Of a stretch of 58,940 nt of DNA, positions 1-9,650 are shown piece by piece (position 1 is the first letter of the stretch; the number at the start of each line of letters is the position of its first letter). Below the pieces are notes generated by a model. That model searched no databases, was not told the origin of the DNA, and saw nothing but the letters and a program-made list of their open reading frames with translations. The DNA lies in the NCBI GenBank assembly GCA_030748435.1, contig JASMLZ010000021.1:1-58940 (forward strand). The letters are read 5' to 3'. The position numbers and the translations under genes are program-made. This DNA is from Gammaproteobacteria bacterium (GTDB taxonomy: Bacteria > Pseudomonadota > Gammaproteobacteria > Pseudomonadales > Balneatricaceae).

Positions 1-272
1 TTACCCATCACCACATCAGCAGCCATGCCCTCCAGCGCCAGACGATGATGCCCCAGACTCCAGCCGGCCAAAGCACATACTGAGTAAATACTACCGGCAA
101 ATGCGGTTTGATGAATATTCAGATTAGGGCCTGCCACTGGCGCTCTTATGGTCACAGAATTAGCACCAATATCCATAACCCGCATAGCCAATAAATCACT
201 GGCCACAATATGCTGATGCAAAAAGCGGGTAAAAGCAGAGGCGTCATTTAAGCGCGCTGGCTGTTTATGCAT
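1..272 (-). CDS. YiiD C-terminal-type thioesterase, 3' end cut by window
   Basis: The minus strand encodes a protein starting at the ATG at 272 and still open at the window edge, so only about 90 N-terminal residues are visible. The segment around NLNIHQTAFAGSIYSVCALA followed by LEGMAADVVMG matches the conserved core of the YiiD_C putative thioesterase family (hot-dog fold). In that family a motif of the form NxNxxxTAFGGS precedes the helix of the fold. The substrate cannot be inferred. It is divergent from the DUF1287 gene, with a 278-bp spacer that I could not resolve into regulatory sites. Confidence 0.75.
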   Translation of the reverse strand, partial: MHKQPARLNDASAFTRFLHQHIVASDLLAMRVMDIGANSVTIRAPVAGPNLNIHQTAFAGSIYSVCALAGWSLGHHRLALEGMAADVVMG

Positions 273-550
273 AACAAGGACTCAAGCAGAAATAAACCGC
301 CATTATGGCTATTTCCCCGCCCCAAGCCAATACCACTTTTGCCGCACAGTGCTAATCAGCACATACACCATTACACCAAGCACATTATATTAAGGCTTTA
401 TCGGGTAGCTAAAACAAATATGGCAAAGTGGAACAAATTTGCTATTGTTAGAAGCGTCTCATAAGACACTAGTCAATGATATGTGGATGGTAAAATTATG
501 GTAACCATGGCTAACAAAATGTGCTGCACGTGCGGTGCCATAATAACGTT

Positions 551-1147
551 ATGAATCACTTTAGATGCATATATTATGGCACTTTTCTCATACTATTGAG
601 TACCAGTGCGACAGCAGATAACTTCGATTCAAAGCTCGTCAAGGCAGCCATTGCACGCACAACTAAATCTGTTACTTACAACGGCGCGTATTTTGCCATT
701 GCTTACCCAAACGGCGATGTCTCTGACACCATTGGGGTATGCACCGACGTAGTTATTCGCAGTTATCGCACACTAGGCATAGACCTCCAGCAGCTAGTGC
801 ATGAAGATATCTCTGACAACTTCGACCAATACCCTTCGCGACGTATTTGGGGTCTTACCAAACCCGATACCAATATTGACCACCGAAGAGTTCCAAACTT
901 GCAAACATTTTTTTCCAGACACGGTACTTCTCTAGCCATCAGCAAGGACCCAAACGATTATAAGCCCGGCAATATCGTCATATGGAATCTGCCTGGCAAC
1001 CGACCCCATATTGGTATCGTCACAGATCAAACATCGTCTGATGGCACACCCATGATTGTTCACAATATTGGTTCCGGCCCCCAACATGAAAATATGCTAT
1101 TTTTGTATAACATAACAGGACATTACCAATACATGCCCAATAACTAA
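551..1147 (+). CDS. DUF1287 family secreted protein
   Basis: This 198-residue protein begins with a plausible signal peptide (MNHFRCIYYGTFLILLSTSA, cleavage after ATA). I therefore chose the ATG at 551 over the upstream in-frame ATG at 521, which would add ten polar residues before the hydrophobic stretch. The mature part carries the DUF1287 hallmarks: GVCTDVVIRSYR near the N-terminus, then NIDHRRVPNLQTFF, then GNIVIWNLPG...HIGIV and IVHNIGSGP. The conserved Cys and His are those expected of an NlpC/P60-like papain fold, so a periplasmic peptidoglycan or peptide hydrolase is plausible but unproven. It stands alone, with no operon partner. Confidence 0.8.
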   Translation: MNHFRCIYYGTFLILLSTSATADNFDSKLVKAAIARTTKSVTYNGAYFAIAYPNGDVSDTIGVCTDVVIRSYRTLGIDLQQLVHEDISDNFDQYPSRRIWGLTKPDTNIDHRRVPNLQTFFSRHGTSLAISKDPNDYKPGNIVIWNLPGNRPHIGIVTDQTSSDGTPMIVHNIGSGPQHENMLFLYNITGHYQYMPNN

Positions 1148-1306
1148 AGCGGTTACCAGTTAAAGGATTATAATGGGCAGCAAGGTACGCTGAACACACT
1201 AAAAGTGGATATTAACACCCTCACCTTGCCAGAAACGCTGGCCATCTCACTTACTCTATCCATATAATATAGCTAATGTTCTTGCCTCTACTGAAGATAA
1301 ATAGCC

Positions 1307-2509
1307 ATGTTGCTAAAAAGCCATTATCTGCGAGTGCTGTTGGCCGGCATCTGCAGCTTAATCGCCACCATTGGGGTAGCACGCTTTGCCTACACACCTA
1401 TGTTGCCCGTGATGCAGGCCGGCAGCGACCTGAGTATAGGGGCTGGGGGCTGGTTGGCCACCAGTAATTATCTGGGCTATTTTGCCGGTGCTTTAATAGC
1501 TGCTTCCTTAACTGATCTAACACTAAAAGATAAGCTTTATCGCCTGGCTCTGATACTGGCCGTGATAACCACCGTTGCCATGGGCCTGACGGAATCCCTT
1601 TGGTGGTGGAGTCTATGGCGCTTTTTGGCTGGCTTGGCCAGTGCCGGTGGTCTGTTAATTGGTTCGGGTTTAATGCTGCATTGGCTGGTTAGCCATAATA
1701 TGCGGCCCGAGCTGGGCATGCATTTTCTTGGTATGGGCGGCGGTATTGCACTTGTATCACTACTGGCTGAGTGGATGTTGGGACAATTTGACTGGCAACA
1801 ACAATGGTATCTATTTGCTTTGTTAGCCACTATTTTGGCCATACCTGCCTGGCTATGGTTACCCAAACCGAATCTGACTGGCTACACCAATAGTGGAGAA
1901 AAGCTGTCTGATCGCCCCCCCAGTCGTCTGTTTTTTAACCTGCTGATAACAGCCTATTTTTGTGCTGGTGTGGGTTTTGCCATTATTACTACCTTTATGG
2001 TCGCTCATATTAACCAGTTAAACCCCACTCAGGAGGCAGGTAACCTGACCTTTTTGATATTGGGTTTGGCAGCGGCCCCTGCCTGTATTGTATGGGATCG
2101 GGCTACCAGACGGGTAGGATTCCTTAAGGCTATCAGCCTAGCCTTTGCCCTGCAATTGCTTGGCTCCATTTTGCCCATAGTCAATCATAATCCTTTATTT
2201 GCCTATACTGGCGCCATCTTATTTGGCGGTACCTTTATCGGTATTGTTAGCATGGTACTAACCATGGCCGGGCGCTTTTATCCCACCAAACCTGCCAAGA
2301 TGATGGGTAAGATGACTTTATCCTATGGGGTGGCGCAAATACTGGCTCCCGCCTTGGGTGGCATACTGGGAGAATGGAGCGGCAATTATCACAGCAGTTT
2401 TTATATGGCTTCTGCCACCATGGCATTGGGCCTGATATTAATGCTGATTATTCAATGGTGGGTGCCGGTTTTTGCCGATGGTAACAAGGCTGATACAAGC
2501 GATTTTTAA
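1307..2509 (+). CDS. YbfB/YjiJ family MFS transporter
   Basis: This is a 400-residue polytopic inner-membrane protein with about 12 hydrophobic segments. The N-terminal signature GVARFAYTPMLPVM followed by GWLATSNYLGYFAGAL is characteristic of the YbfB/YjiJ branch of the major facilitator superfamily, whose substrates are mostly unknown. The ATG at 1307 lies just before the first hydrophobic helix. A TATAAT-like -10 at about 1264 precedes it, and the ribosome binding site is weak. It lies 160 bp after the DUF1287 gene and 250 bp before the flavoenzyme gene, so it is probably monocistronic. Confidence 0.85.
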   Translation: MLLKSHYLRVLLAGICSLIATIGVARFAYTPMLPVMQAGSDLSIGAGGWLATSNYLGYFAGALIAASLTDLTLKDKLYRLALILAVITTVAMGLTESLWWWSLWRFLAGLASAGGLLIGSGLMLHWLVSHNMRPELGMHFLGMGGGIALVSLLAEWMLGQFDWQQQWYLFALLATILAIPAWLWLPKPNLTGYTNSGEKLSDRPPSRLFFNLLITAYFCAGVGFAIITTFMVAHINQLNPTQEAGNLTFLILGLAAAPACIVWDRATRRVGFLKAISLAFALQLLGSILPIVNHNPLFAYTGAILFGGTFIGIVSMVLTMAGRFYPTKPAKMMGKMTLSYGVAQILAPALGGILGEWSGNYHSSFYMASATMALGLILMLIIQWWVPVFADGNKADTSDF

Positions 2510-2760
2510 AGCGTTTGCCCTAATTCTGCATAACGCCCAATATGTTAACCATACCTCAGATATGCCGCTTTAGGATGAGTTTTGGTTATCCACAACCGAA
2601 AAAATATGATTGTAAATTGATTCTTTATGGTCGTATATTAAGGTCTGTTTAGTAACCTCTGACAAATGTAATAAGTGAAGCCGAGCCAATTATTAACGCC
2701 GTATCGGCAAGCGTAATAGTTTTGCAGAGGTTCCTTAATAACTTTGTGCGGGACAAAACC

Positions 2761-4752
2761 ATGGTATCACCAGCACGCAACAGCCTGTTGCAACCACTTC
2801 GGGTAGGCCATAAGACTTTAAAAAATCGTATTGTGTTCGGTGCCCATACAGCCAATATGTCGGCATTGGGGCTACCCGGTGAGCAACATCGCGCCTACTA
2901 CGAAGAACGTGCCCTGGGTGGTGCAGCCATGATTGTAGTGGAACCCATGCCAGTGCATCCCACTGCTGTCTTAACCCGAGGTAATTTTCGGCCTCAGGAT
3001 GACAGGGTTATAAAACCCTTTCAGGTTATTACAGAAGCCTGTAAAAGGCATGGTGCTGTGATGATCCAACAACTCTATCATGTGGGTCAACATGGGGATG
3101 CCGATAATGCTTTCACCGCGGCCTGGTCGCCCTCCGGCCGCCCTTCCTACCATGATTCCGATGGCAGTCATGCCATGTCAGAAGCCGAAATAGAAGAAAT
3201 TATTGCCGCCTTTGTGGCTGCCGCCAAACGCTGCCAGGCAGCTGGCTTTGACGGCATAGAGTTATTTGCCAACTACCATGCCCTGATTGAACAATTCTGG
3301 ACGCTCTGGTCCAACTGGCGCACTGATCAATGGGGTGGCAGCCTGGAAAACAGGATGCGCTTTAGTAGCCGCTTGATGGAGGATATACGAGCAGCCTGTG
3401 GCGCTGATTTTATTATCGGGCTGGCAATCAGCCAATCTCCCCATACCCAGCAGGATATGTCCACCGATGAGTTACTACAAATTGTGGGTATACACGATGC
3501 CCACAGGCATATGGACTATATCACCTGTGGCACCGGTGGTTATCTGGATTTTGGCCGCCTGATGCCCACTTTCGTTTATGCCGACAAACTGGGGGCAGAC
3601 CTTGCCAGTAAGGTCAAAGCCACAGTGAAACATGCCCTGGTGATCTGCGAAAGCCATGTCCGCACACCAGAAAATGGGGATTATATTATTGCCAGTGGTG
3701 AAGCCGATATGGTGTCTATCGTACGCGGCCAAATAGCCGACCCGCATCTGGCTACCAAAACACTGGAACAACGGGAAGAAGATATTCGCGGCTGTATTTC
3801 CTGCAACCAGATGTGCTGGGGGCGGCGTTCTCGCGACTATTGGATTTCCTGCCTGATCAACCCGTCCGTGGGCCGTGAATACAAGTGGGGTGGCGACCGC
3901 TTTACGGCCAGCAAGCACAGCAAGCAAGTTTTGGTCATTGGCGCCGGGCCTGCCGGACTGGAATGTGCACGGGTAGCCGCCAGTCGCGGTCATCAGGTGA
4001 CCCTGTGTGAAGCTCTGCCTGAGCTGGGGGGCCAGTTCTATCTGGCTGGTTTGGCCCCACGTCGCGGCCAGATACTGGAGCTGCTTGGCTGGTACCAAAC
4101 CCAGTTGCAAAAGCTCGGTGTTAAAGTCAACTACAACACTTATATGGATGCCGACGATATTGCCGCCTTTGGCGCTGATGAGGTGATAGTAGCGACCGGC
4201 TCTTTGTTCGATGGCCGTGGCAGCCAGCGCTGGTTGGGCCATACCGACACCCTGCCCGGTCTGGACAGCAAGGTCTATGCAGCCGAGCAGGTGATGCGTA
4301 AAGAGCTGCGCCTAAATGCTGGTGACCCTGTCATAGTACTGGACGAAGGGGGTAATTGGCGCGGCGTGGGCACCGCCTTGCATCTAGCCCAACAGGGCCA
4401 TCCAGTCACCATCGTCACCCCGGACCCTTATGTGGGCCACGAATTAACCCGCACCTCGGCCGATGGCCCCCTGCGTGCCCAACTCAAGCAAGCAGGCACC
4501 CACTTTATGGTGGAGTCCCTGATTAGTCACTGGCATGGTGATGGAGCCACCATCACCAGTATGCTTGATGGCAGCACAGAACGGGTAAACGCTGCCGCAT
4601 TGGTGTTGGCCACTACCAATATGGCCTTTAACGATCTGGAACTTGAGCTTACTGCCAACAATATCAGCTGTCATACCATTGGTGATTGTGTTGCACCACG
4701 GCAAGCGCCCTACGCCTTTTATGAAGGCCGCAAACTGGGTTTGTCGCTATGA
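2761..4752 (+). CDS. Trimethylamine dehydrogenase-like FMN/4Fe-4S/FAD oxidoreductase
   Basis: The 663-residue protein has the three-part architecture of the trimethylamine dehydrogenase / 2,4-dienoyl-CoA reductase family. It starts with an N-terminal FMN TIM barrel (LLQPLRVGHKTLKNRIVFGA). A 4Fe-4S site follows at about residues 345-365, where CISCNQMCWG is followed by a later Cys in WISCLINPSVGRE. It ends with a pyridine-nucleotide/FAD-type Rossmann module (VLVIGAGPAGLECARVAASR). This class oxidises N-methylated amines or reduces enoyl-CoA substrates; which applies here is not visible. The ATG at 2761 was preferred over the upstream in-frame TTG at 2722 because the family N-terminus starts here and GCGGGA lies at suitable spacing. 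No demethylation genes surround it. Confidence 0.85.
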   Translation: MVSPARNSLLQPLRVGHKTLKNRIVFGAHTANMSALGLPGEQHRAYYEERALGGAAMIVVEPMPVHPTAVLTRGNFRPQDDRVIKPFQVITEACKRHGAVMIQQLYHVGQHGDADNAFTAAWSPSGRPSYHDSDGSHAMSEAEIEEIIAAFVAAAKRCQAAGFDGIELFANYHALIEQFWTLWSNWRTDQWGGSLENRMRFSSRLMEDIRAACGADFIIGLAISQSPHTQQDMSTDELLQIVGIHDAHRHMDYITCGTGGYLDFGRLMPTFVYADKLGADLASKVKATVKHALVICESHVRTPENGDYIIASGEADMVSIVRGQIADPHLATKTLEQREEDIRGCISCNQMCWGRRSRDYWISCLINPSVGREYKWGGDRFTASKHSKQVLVIGAGPAGLECARVAASRGHQVTLCEALPELGGQFYLAGLAPRRGQILELLGWYQTQLQKLGVKVNYNTYMDADDIAAFGADEVIVATGSLFDGRGSQRWLGHTDTLPGLDSKVYAAEQVMRKELRLNAGDPVIVLDEGGNWRGVGTALHLAQQGHPVTIVTPDPYVGHELTRTSADGPLRAQLKQAGTHFMVESLISHWHGDGATITSMLDGSTERVNAAALVLATTNMAFNDLELELTANNISCHTIGDCVAPRQAPYAFYEGRKLGLSL

Positions 4753-4890
4753 GTCACAAAAGACCTTTTAGCAAATTGCTGTTTGATAGCATCAAGATAA
4801 TCAGGGTGTTCCACCAGCGGCTGCTAGACCGCATCCCACAAAAATCTAGCATGCTGCTAAACAATCGCCCTTAGCTATACACCACATCCT

Positions 4891-4920
4891 TTGACATGTC
4901 CTATAAACAGGTGCTATATA
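4891..4920 (+). promoter_or_regulatory. Probable sigma-70 promoter of the toxin-antitoxin pair
   Basis: TTGACA at 4891-4896 and TATATA at 4915-4920 are separated by 18 bp. They lie 27 bp upstream of the antitoxin ATG, which is preceded by an AGAGGAG ribosome binding site. The region around the -10 is AT-rich and partly palindromic, as expected where a Phd-type antitoxin represses its own promoter. Confidence 0.6.
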
Positions 4921-4946
4921 TAGGTCTTTAAAGAGGAGCTGATATT

Positions 4947-5213
4947 ATGCAAACCAAATTTTCCGAAGATATAATTCCACTTTCTGATCTAAAAGTTAAT
5001 CCTGGTAAGGTTGTGAATCATGCTAAAGATACACACAGGCCGGTTCTTGTAACCAGTCGTGGCCGTGGTATTGCTGTCGTTCAAGGGCTGGATGACTATG
5101 AAAGGAGCAAAGAAGAATTGGCATTTGTTAAGGCTGTGGCGCAAGGCTTAATGGAAATCAAGGAAGGTGAATCCAGCGATATTGGGGAAGTCAAAAAGAG
5201 GCTAGGCCTTTAG
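4947..5213 (+). CDS. Phd/YefM-type antitoxin
   Basis: This 88-residue protein has the Phd/YefM layout. An N-terminal DNA-binding half contains IPLSDLKVNPGKVVNHA and RPVLVTSRGRGIAVVQGLDDY. A charged helical tail (LMEIKEGESSDIGEVKKRLG) follows and would wrap the toxin. In this family the antitoxin neutralises the toxin and represses the operon cooperatively with it. It is preceded by a strong Shine-Dalgarno (AGAGGAG) and a good promoter. The toxin gene starts 3 bp after its stop codon, implying coupled translation. Confidence 0.85.
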   Translation: MQTKFSEDIIPLSDLKVNPGKVVNHAKDTHRPVLVTSRGRGIAVVQGLDDYERSKEELAFVKAVAQGLMEIKEGESSDIGEVKKRLGL

Positions 5214-5216
5214 CTT

Positions 5217-5510
5217 ATGAATATTTCGTTTTCAAAGTCCGCTATCGAAGATCTTAAAGGTATTAAGGCCTATTATTTGGAGCAAGGTGTGCCTCAAATA
5301 GGTAAAGACTTTGTTGTGGCAATTATAGAGCATATTGAAACGCTTACCACACACCCAGATATAGGTCGGATTGTCCCCGAATTTAACGATAAGTTAATCC
5401 GTGAACTTATTTATCCACCCTTTCGTGTTGTCTATTTGCGTGACAACAAGTCAATAAAAATCATTAGGGTTTGGCGCAGTGAACGACTGCTTACACTGGC
5501 AGATAAATAA
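5217..5510 (+). CDS. ParE/RelE-superfamily toxin
   Basis: The 97-residue protein matches the ParE/RelE fold. It has an N-terminal strand and helix (ISFSKSAIEDLKGIKAYY), a central IGRIVPEF, then IRELIYPPFRVVYLR and a final IIRVWRSERLL. The pattern FRVVY...VWRSER is typical of this superfamily. ParE members poison gyrase and RelE members cut ribosome-bound mRNA; the sequence resembles ParE more, but the target is not proven. It is cotranscribed with the preceding antitoxin gene and convergent with ureG, whose end is 11 bp away. Confidence 0.82.
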   Translation: MNISFSKSAIEDLKGIKAYYLEQGVPQIGKDFVVAIIEHIETLTTHPDIGRIVPEFNDKLIRELIYPPFRVVYLRDNKSIKIIRVWRSERLLTLADK

Positions 5511-5521
5511 GTATAAAAGCC

Positions 5522-6136
5522 CTATTCCAACATCCCATGATAACGAATAAACTGAATAATATCTGGCAAACCTTGATATTCTTTTAGGTTGGTAAATACC
5601 CAGGGTTTTTCCGGGCGCATGCGGTTGGTATCGGATTCCATGACTTTTAAATCGGCGCCAACGTATGGTGCAAGGTCGATTTTATTGATTACCAACAGGT
5701 CAGATTTGGTGATACCGGGGCCGCCTTTACGGGGAATTTTTTCGCCTTCGGCCACATCAATCACATAGATGGTAATATCGGCCAGTTCGGGGCTAAAGGT
5801 GGCACTAAGGTTATCACCACCACTTTCCACAAATACGATATCCAGATTCTGGTGACGTTCAGCAAGAGTTTCCACAGCGGCCAGGTTCATAGAGGCATCT
5901 TCGCGAATAGCGGTATGGGGGCAGCCGCCGGTTTCTACACCAATAATGCGGTCGGCGCTTAGGGCCTCGGCGCGCACCAGTATTTTGGCATCTTCCTGGG
6001 TGTAGATATCGTTAGTGACTACGGCCAGGTTATATTGCTCACGCAGGGTTTTGCATAGTGCTTCCAACAAGGCTGTCTTGCCTGAGCCAACGGGGCCACC
6101 TACTCCAATACGTAATGGCGTTTTATATGTGCTCAC
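5522..6136 (-). CDS. ureG: Urease accessory GTPase UreG
   Basis: UreG is the SIMIBI-class GTPase that hands nickel to the urease active site together with UreE, UreF and UreD/H. The 204-residue protein has the P-loop [15 protein letters not shown] near residue 15 and the metal-binding [13 protein letters not shown] (Cys-Pro-His). It also has [17 protein letters not shown] and the guanine-specificity motif [11 protein letters not shown]. Length and motif order are those of canonical UreG. It is the last gene of the urt-ure unit and begins 2 bp after the ureF stop. Confidence 0.97.
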   Translation of the reverse strand: MSTYKTPLRIGVGGPVGSGKTALLEALCKTLREQYNLAVVTNDIYTQEDAKILVRAEALSADRIIGVETGGCPHTAIREDASMNLAAVETLAERHQNLDIVFVESGGDNLSATFSPELADITIYVIDVAEGEKIPRKGGPGITKSDLLVINKIDLAPYVGADLKVMESDTNRMRPEKPWVFTNLKEYQGLPDIIQFIRYHGMLE

Positions 6137-6138
6137 TG

Positions 6139-6828
6139 TTAACTCCTAAATAAACGGGTATATTGAATTTCATGGTTACTGCTGGCAATGGCCATGGCTG
6201 GGGCACTGCTACCAGCCTGATAATGATCTATTTGCATGCCATCCTGCACGGCCTGCTCCAATACAGGCACCATACGTTGCAAAATTTGTTGTCCCTGAGT
6301 TTGCCCCAGAGGTATAAGTTTTACCCCGGCCATCACGGCATTTTCCAACCAGCTCCAGATATAGCCCCGGCATAAATCAGGCGCCTGAATCTGCCATTGT
6401 ACCCCTGCCAGTGCCAGACCAATAATCTGGCTGCGCTGGGCTGCAGCCTTTATCTGGGCCGGGATATCAATGCCTAAATTGGGTAATAAACGTGCTAGAG
6501 CAGCTCCGCGAAAGCCCTCTTCCAGACGCAGCTCTTTGGTTTCCCGCCAGGCTATCATACGCTGGCTGATGGTTTCCAGTTCTTGCCAATCACTGTTTAC
6601 AGCCGCTGTATAGGCCCCATTTAACATGGGCAGTTCCAGACTGACGATGCTCTGTTGCAATTGCCCTGCCAGCCATTTGGCAAAAGTTTCTTCAGTGTCC
6701 ACCCAACCAGCTTCTATAGCCCATTCCAAACCTTGCGAATAGGCAAAGGCGCCCACTGGCAGAGAGGGGCTAATCAGTTGAAATAGCCTGAACGTATTAC
6801 CGCTCCGGGCTGCTGCTTCAGTGGGCAT
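6139..6828 (-). CDS. ureF: Urease accessory protein UreF
   Basis: UreF is the scaffold that links UreD to the UreG GTPase during nickel insertion. The reading frame contains the family signature [20 protein letters not shown] followed by [11 protein letters not shown], an all-helical body, and a C-terminal half with [21 protein letters not shown]. From the ATG at 6828 it is 229 residues, the usual UreF size, and overlaps the end of ureE by 11 bp. An in-frame TTG at 6867 would give a 50-bp overlap and is less likely. It sits between ureE and ureG, as in most proteobacterial urease operons. Confidence 0.94.
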   Translation of the reverse strand: MPTEAAARSGNTFRLFQLISPSLPVGAFAYSQGLEWAIEAGWVDTEETFAKWLAGQLQQSIVSLELPMLNGAYTAAVNSDWQELETISQRMIAWRETKELRLEEGFRGAALARLLPNLGIDIPAQIKAAAQRSQIIGLALAGVQWQIQAPDLCRGYIWSWLENAVMAGVKLIPLGQTQGQQILQRMVPVLEQAVQDGMQIDHYQAGSSAPAMAIASSNHEIQYTRLFRS

Positions 6829-7258
6829 ATTGGCCGTGGGCACTATAGGCGCCTGCCTCTGGTTCAAAACCTAACTCTTCAACGCTTACCTGAGCCCCCA
6901 AACCCACTACCATGGCATCCAGCACATGATCATGTTGATAGCTGATAAATATGCTATTGATTTCAATAGCCGTATGGCGGTTGCCCAGATGGTAGCAAAT
7001 ACGGGCGCGCAGCAAAGCATCACTGGTACGCACTACCGACAGGGTTTCCGGTGCCGCCACGACACGCACATGTTCACCACCATCACTACACAACACATCC
7101 CCATGCCGCAAAACATCGCCGCGCGGCAAATCCAGGCCGGCTTCACGGCCATCGCTAAGGGTCACCCGCAAACGACTTTTTACCCGTTGTTCATAGGACA
7201 GGCTTAACTGCACGTTAGCGGCTATATCGGAACTGAGTTTTTTATTTAACTTAAGCAT
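6818..7258 (-). CDS. ureE: Urease accessory nickel chaperone UreE
   Basis: UreE is the dimeric nickel donor of urease maturation. The 146-residue product starts with MLKLNKKLSSDIAANVQLSL. It contains SRLRVTLSDGREAGLDLPRG (peptide-binding N domain) and the metal-binding domain with CYHLGNRHTAIEI and the central DHVLDAMVVGLG. The C-terminal tail ([10 protein letters not shown]) has two His and is short compared with the His-rich tails of Klebsiella UreE. The ATG at 7258 was chosen because an upstream start would run into ureC and add non-homologous residues. It starts 8 bp after the ureC stop. Confidence 0.95.
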   Translation of the reverse strand: MLKLNKKLSSDIAANVQLSLSYEQRVKSRLRVTLSDGREAGLDLPRGDVLRHGDVLCSDGGEHVRVVAAPETLSVVRTSDALLRARICYHLGNRHTAIEINSIFISYQHDHVLDAMVVGLGAQVSVEELGFEPEAGAYSAHGQYAH

Positions 7259-7266
7259 AATGGACC

Positions 7267-8970
7267 TTAAAACAAGAAATAGCGTTGTGCCATGGGCAGT
7301 TCCTCGGCCGGTTCGCAAGACAGCTCTATACCATCGGCCTTTACCACATAGGTTTGCGGATCAACTTCAATCTCCGGCTGCCAGTCATTATGAATCATGC
7401 TACTTTTGCGAACGTTACGGCAGCCGCTGACATAACCAATTAAGGACCCCAACTGCAGCTTGTCAGCCAGGCCATTGGTGGCTGCTACAGCAGGCAAAAA
7501 TATCATACTGGTGCTTTGTGAGGCCGCCCCAAAGCTGCCAAACATGGGTCGATAATGCACGGGTTGAGGGGTAGGAATGGAGGCATTGGGGTCACCCATG
7601 GGCGCAGTAGCAATCATGCCTCCCTTAATAATCATACTGGGTTTAGTGCCAAAAAACGCTGGCTTCCATAATACCAGATCGGCTAATTTACCCACTGCTA
7701 CAGAACCGACCTCATGGGCTATACCATGGGTCAGGGCCGGGTTAATGGTATATTTGGCAATATAGCGCTTAATACGATGGTTGTCGTTGGCCTCGGAATC
7801 CTCTGCCAGTGGTCCCCGTTGCACCTTCATCTTATGAGCCGTTTGCCAGGTGCGGGTGATTACCTCACCCACTCGTCCCATGGCTTGTGAATCCGATGAG
7901 ATCATGGAAAAAGCACCCAGATCGTGCAAAATATCTTCGGCAGCGATGGTTTCACGGCGTATGCGCGACTCGGCAAAGGCCACATCCTCGGCAATGCTCG
8001 GGTCCAGATGATGACATACCATCAGCATATCCAGATGTTCATCAACCGTATTAACCGTATAGGGGCGCGTAGGATTGGTAGACGAAGGCAGGACATTGCT
8101 TAAGCCGGCCGCCTTAATAATATCCGGCGCATGGCCACCGCCTGCACCTTCCGTATGGTAGGTATGAATAACCCGATCACCAATGGCCTCAAGGGTAGAT
8201 TCAACAAAGCCCCCTTCATTCAGGGTATCCGTATGAATGGCTACCTGCACATCATATGCTTCTGCCACACTAAGGCAATTATCAATGGCCGCCGGCGTGG
8301 TACCCCAATCCTCATGTAACTTTAAGCCGATGGCACCGGCTTCCACCTGTTCATTCAAAGCCGCTGGCAGGCTGGCATTGCCTTTGCCTAAAAAGCCCAG
8401 GTTAACTGGCAGTGAATCGGCAGCTTCCAGCATACGGGCAAGATTCCATGGCCCTGGTGTACAGGTGGTCGCATTGGTACCCGTGGCTGGCCCGGTACCT
8501 CCTCCAATCATGGTCGTTACGCCGGAGCATATAGCTTCTTCTACTTGCTGGGGGCAAATAAAATGAATATGCGCATCCACACCACCAGCGGTAAGCAGTT
8601 GCCCTTCACCGGCAATAATTTCCGTACCCGGGCCAATTTCTATGGTCACATTTGGTTGAATATCCGGGTTGCCTGCCTTGCCAAGGGCCTGAATACGTCC
8701 GTCTTTGACCGCCACATCGGCCTTAATAATACCCCAGTGGTCAATAATCAGGGCATTGGTAATGACCAAATCCGGCACTAGGTCACTAACGGCCTGACTC
8801 TGTCCCATGCCGTCACGGATAACCTTACCGCCACCAAATTTAACCTCTTCGCCATACTGGGTGAGGTCATCTTCTACCTGTAGCCATAATTCTGTATCGG
8901 CCAAGCGTACCCTGTCACCAGTAGTAGGCCCATACATTTCAGCATAGGCAACGCGTGATATCTCTGCCAT
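7267..8970 (-). CDS. ureC: Urease alpha (catalytic) subunit UreC
   Basis: UreC carries the di-nickel centre that hydrolyses urea to ammonia and carbamate in the cytoplasm. The 567-residue protein has the full set of motifs. The nickel-ligand HIHFICPQQ is present, as is GLKLHEDWG, whose Lys is residue 217, the position carbamylated in Klebsiella urease. [12 protein letters not shown] and the flap MVCHHLDPS complete the set. Length equals that of canonical UreC. It follows ureB with an 11-bp gap and precedes ureE. The nickel supply genes are not in the window. Confidence 0.98.
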   Translation of the reverse strand: MAEISRVAYAEMYGPTTGDRVRLADTELWLQVEDDLTQYGEEVKFGGGKVIRDGMGQSQAVSDLVPDLVITNALIIDHWGIIKADVAVKDGRIQALGKAGNPDIQPNVTIEIGPGTEIIAGEGQLLTAGGVDAHIHFICPQQVEEAICSGVTTMIGGGTGPATGTNATTCTPGPWNLARMLEAADSLPVNLGFLGKGNASLPAALNEQVEAGAIGLKLHEDWGTTPAAIDNCLSVAEAYDVQVAIHTDTLNEGGFVESTLEAIGDRVIHTYHTEGAGGGHAPDIIKAAGLSNVLPSSTNPTRPYTVNTVDEHLDMLMVCHHLDPSIAEDVAFAESRIRRETIAAEDILHDLGAFSMISSDSQAMGRVGEVITRTWQTAHKMKVQRGPLAEDSEANDNHRIKRYIAKYTINPALTHGIAHEVGSVAVGKLADLVLWKPAFFGTKPSMIIKGGMIATAPMGDPNASIPTPQPVHYRPMFGSFGAASQSTSMIFLPAVAATNGLADKLQLGSLIGYVSGCRNVRKSSMIHNDWQPEIEVDPQTYVVKADGIELSCEPAEELPMAQRYFLF

Positions 8971-8981
8971 TTTTTAGTCCC

Positions 8982-9293
8982 TCAATCCAATTCGCCCATA
9001 ACTTTGGCCTGAAAGCCAAATACCTGTCTTTTGCCTGCCAGTGCCACCAGCTCAACTGATCTGGTTTGCCCGGGTTCAAAGCGCACCGCAGTGCCAGCCG
9101 GAATATTTAGCCGGAACCCCTTGCTGGCAGGGCGATCAAAATGCAGGGCATTATTAACTTCATAGAAATGATAGTGAGAACCAATTTGCACCGGACGATC
9201 ACCCGTATTCGCCACCGCTACAGTAATGGTTTTACGCTCAGGGTTTAACTGGATATTACCCGCTGCAATCTTATATTCGCCTGGAATCATCAC
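8982..9293 (-). CDS. ureB: Urease beta subunit UreB
   Basis: UreB is the small structural beta subunit of the bacterial UreABC trimer. The 103-residue sequence contains [20 protein letters not shown], the signature [17 protein letters not shown] and the downstream [20 protein letters not shown], all canonical. It starts 6 bp after the ureA stop and is followed 11 bp later by ureC, so it is translated from the same transcript. It is a separate gene, not the UreAB fusion found in Helicobacter. Confidence 0.97.
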   Translation of the reverse strand: MMIPGEYKIAAGNIQLNPERKTITVAVANTGDRPVQIGSHYHFYEVNNALHFDRPASKGFRLNIPAGTAVRFEPGQTRSVELVALAGKRQVFGFQAKVMGELD

Positions 9294-9299
9294 TGTCTC

Positions 9300-9602
9300 C
9301 TATACAATGGGTTCATGCACCGTAACTAACTTGGTGCCATCGGGAAAAGTCGCTTCTACCTGCACATCGTGGATCATCTCCGCCACACCGTCCATGACTT
9401 CCTCACGCGTCAATAAGGTACGGCCATAATCCATCAATTCCGCCACACTGCGACCATCACGGGCACCTTCAAGGATCGCCGCGCTGATATAGGCCACGGC
9501 TTCTGGATAATTCAGCTTTACTCCCCGCTCCTTACGCCGTTCCGCCAACAGAGCGGCGGTAAACAGCATCAGCTTGTCTTTTTCACGTGGTGTTAATTCC
9601 AT
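9300..9602 (-). CDS. ureA: Urease gamma subunit UreA
   Basis: UreA is the smallest structural subunit. The 100-residue sequence is canonical: [20 protein letters not shown], then [35 protein letters not shown] and [19 protein letters not shown]. The ATG has an AGGAGCGACCTT-type leader. Upstream lies not ureD directly but a 198-bp spacer almost filled by a dispersed inverted-repeat element (9651-9788). Transcription from the urt promoter must cross this element, or ureA has a promoter of its own inside it. Confidence 0.97.
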   Translation of the reverse strand: MELTPREKDKLMLFTAALLAERRKERGVKLNYPEAVAYISAAILEGARDGRSVAELMDYGRTLLTREEVMDGVAEMIHDVQVEATFPDGTKLVTVHEPIV

Positions 9603-9650
9603 AAGGTCGCTCCTTATAATGCCTACACTGTAGGCGCTAAACTGTTATCA

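Noticed and set aside
2586-2594. TTATCCACA, a perfect DnaA box
   Set aside because: It is a single 9-mer without further boxes, an AT-rich unwinding element or dnaA/dnaN genes, so it is not evidence for an origin.
3475-4242. A 255-codon frame antisense to the TMADH-like flavoenzyme gene
   Set aside because: It is fully contained in a well-supported gene and shows no domain motifs.
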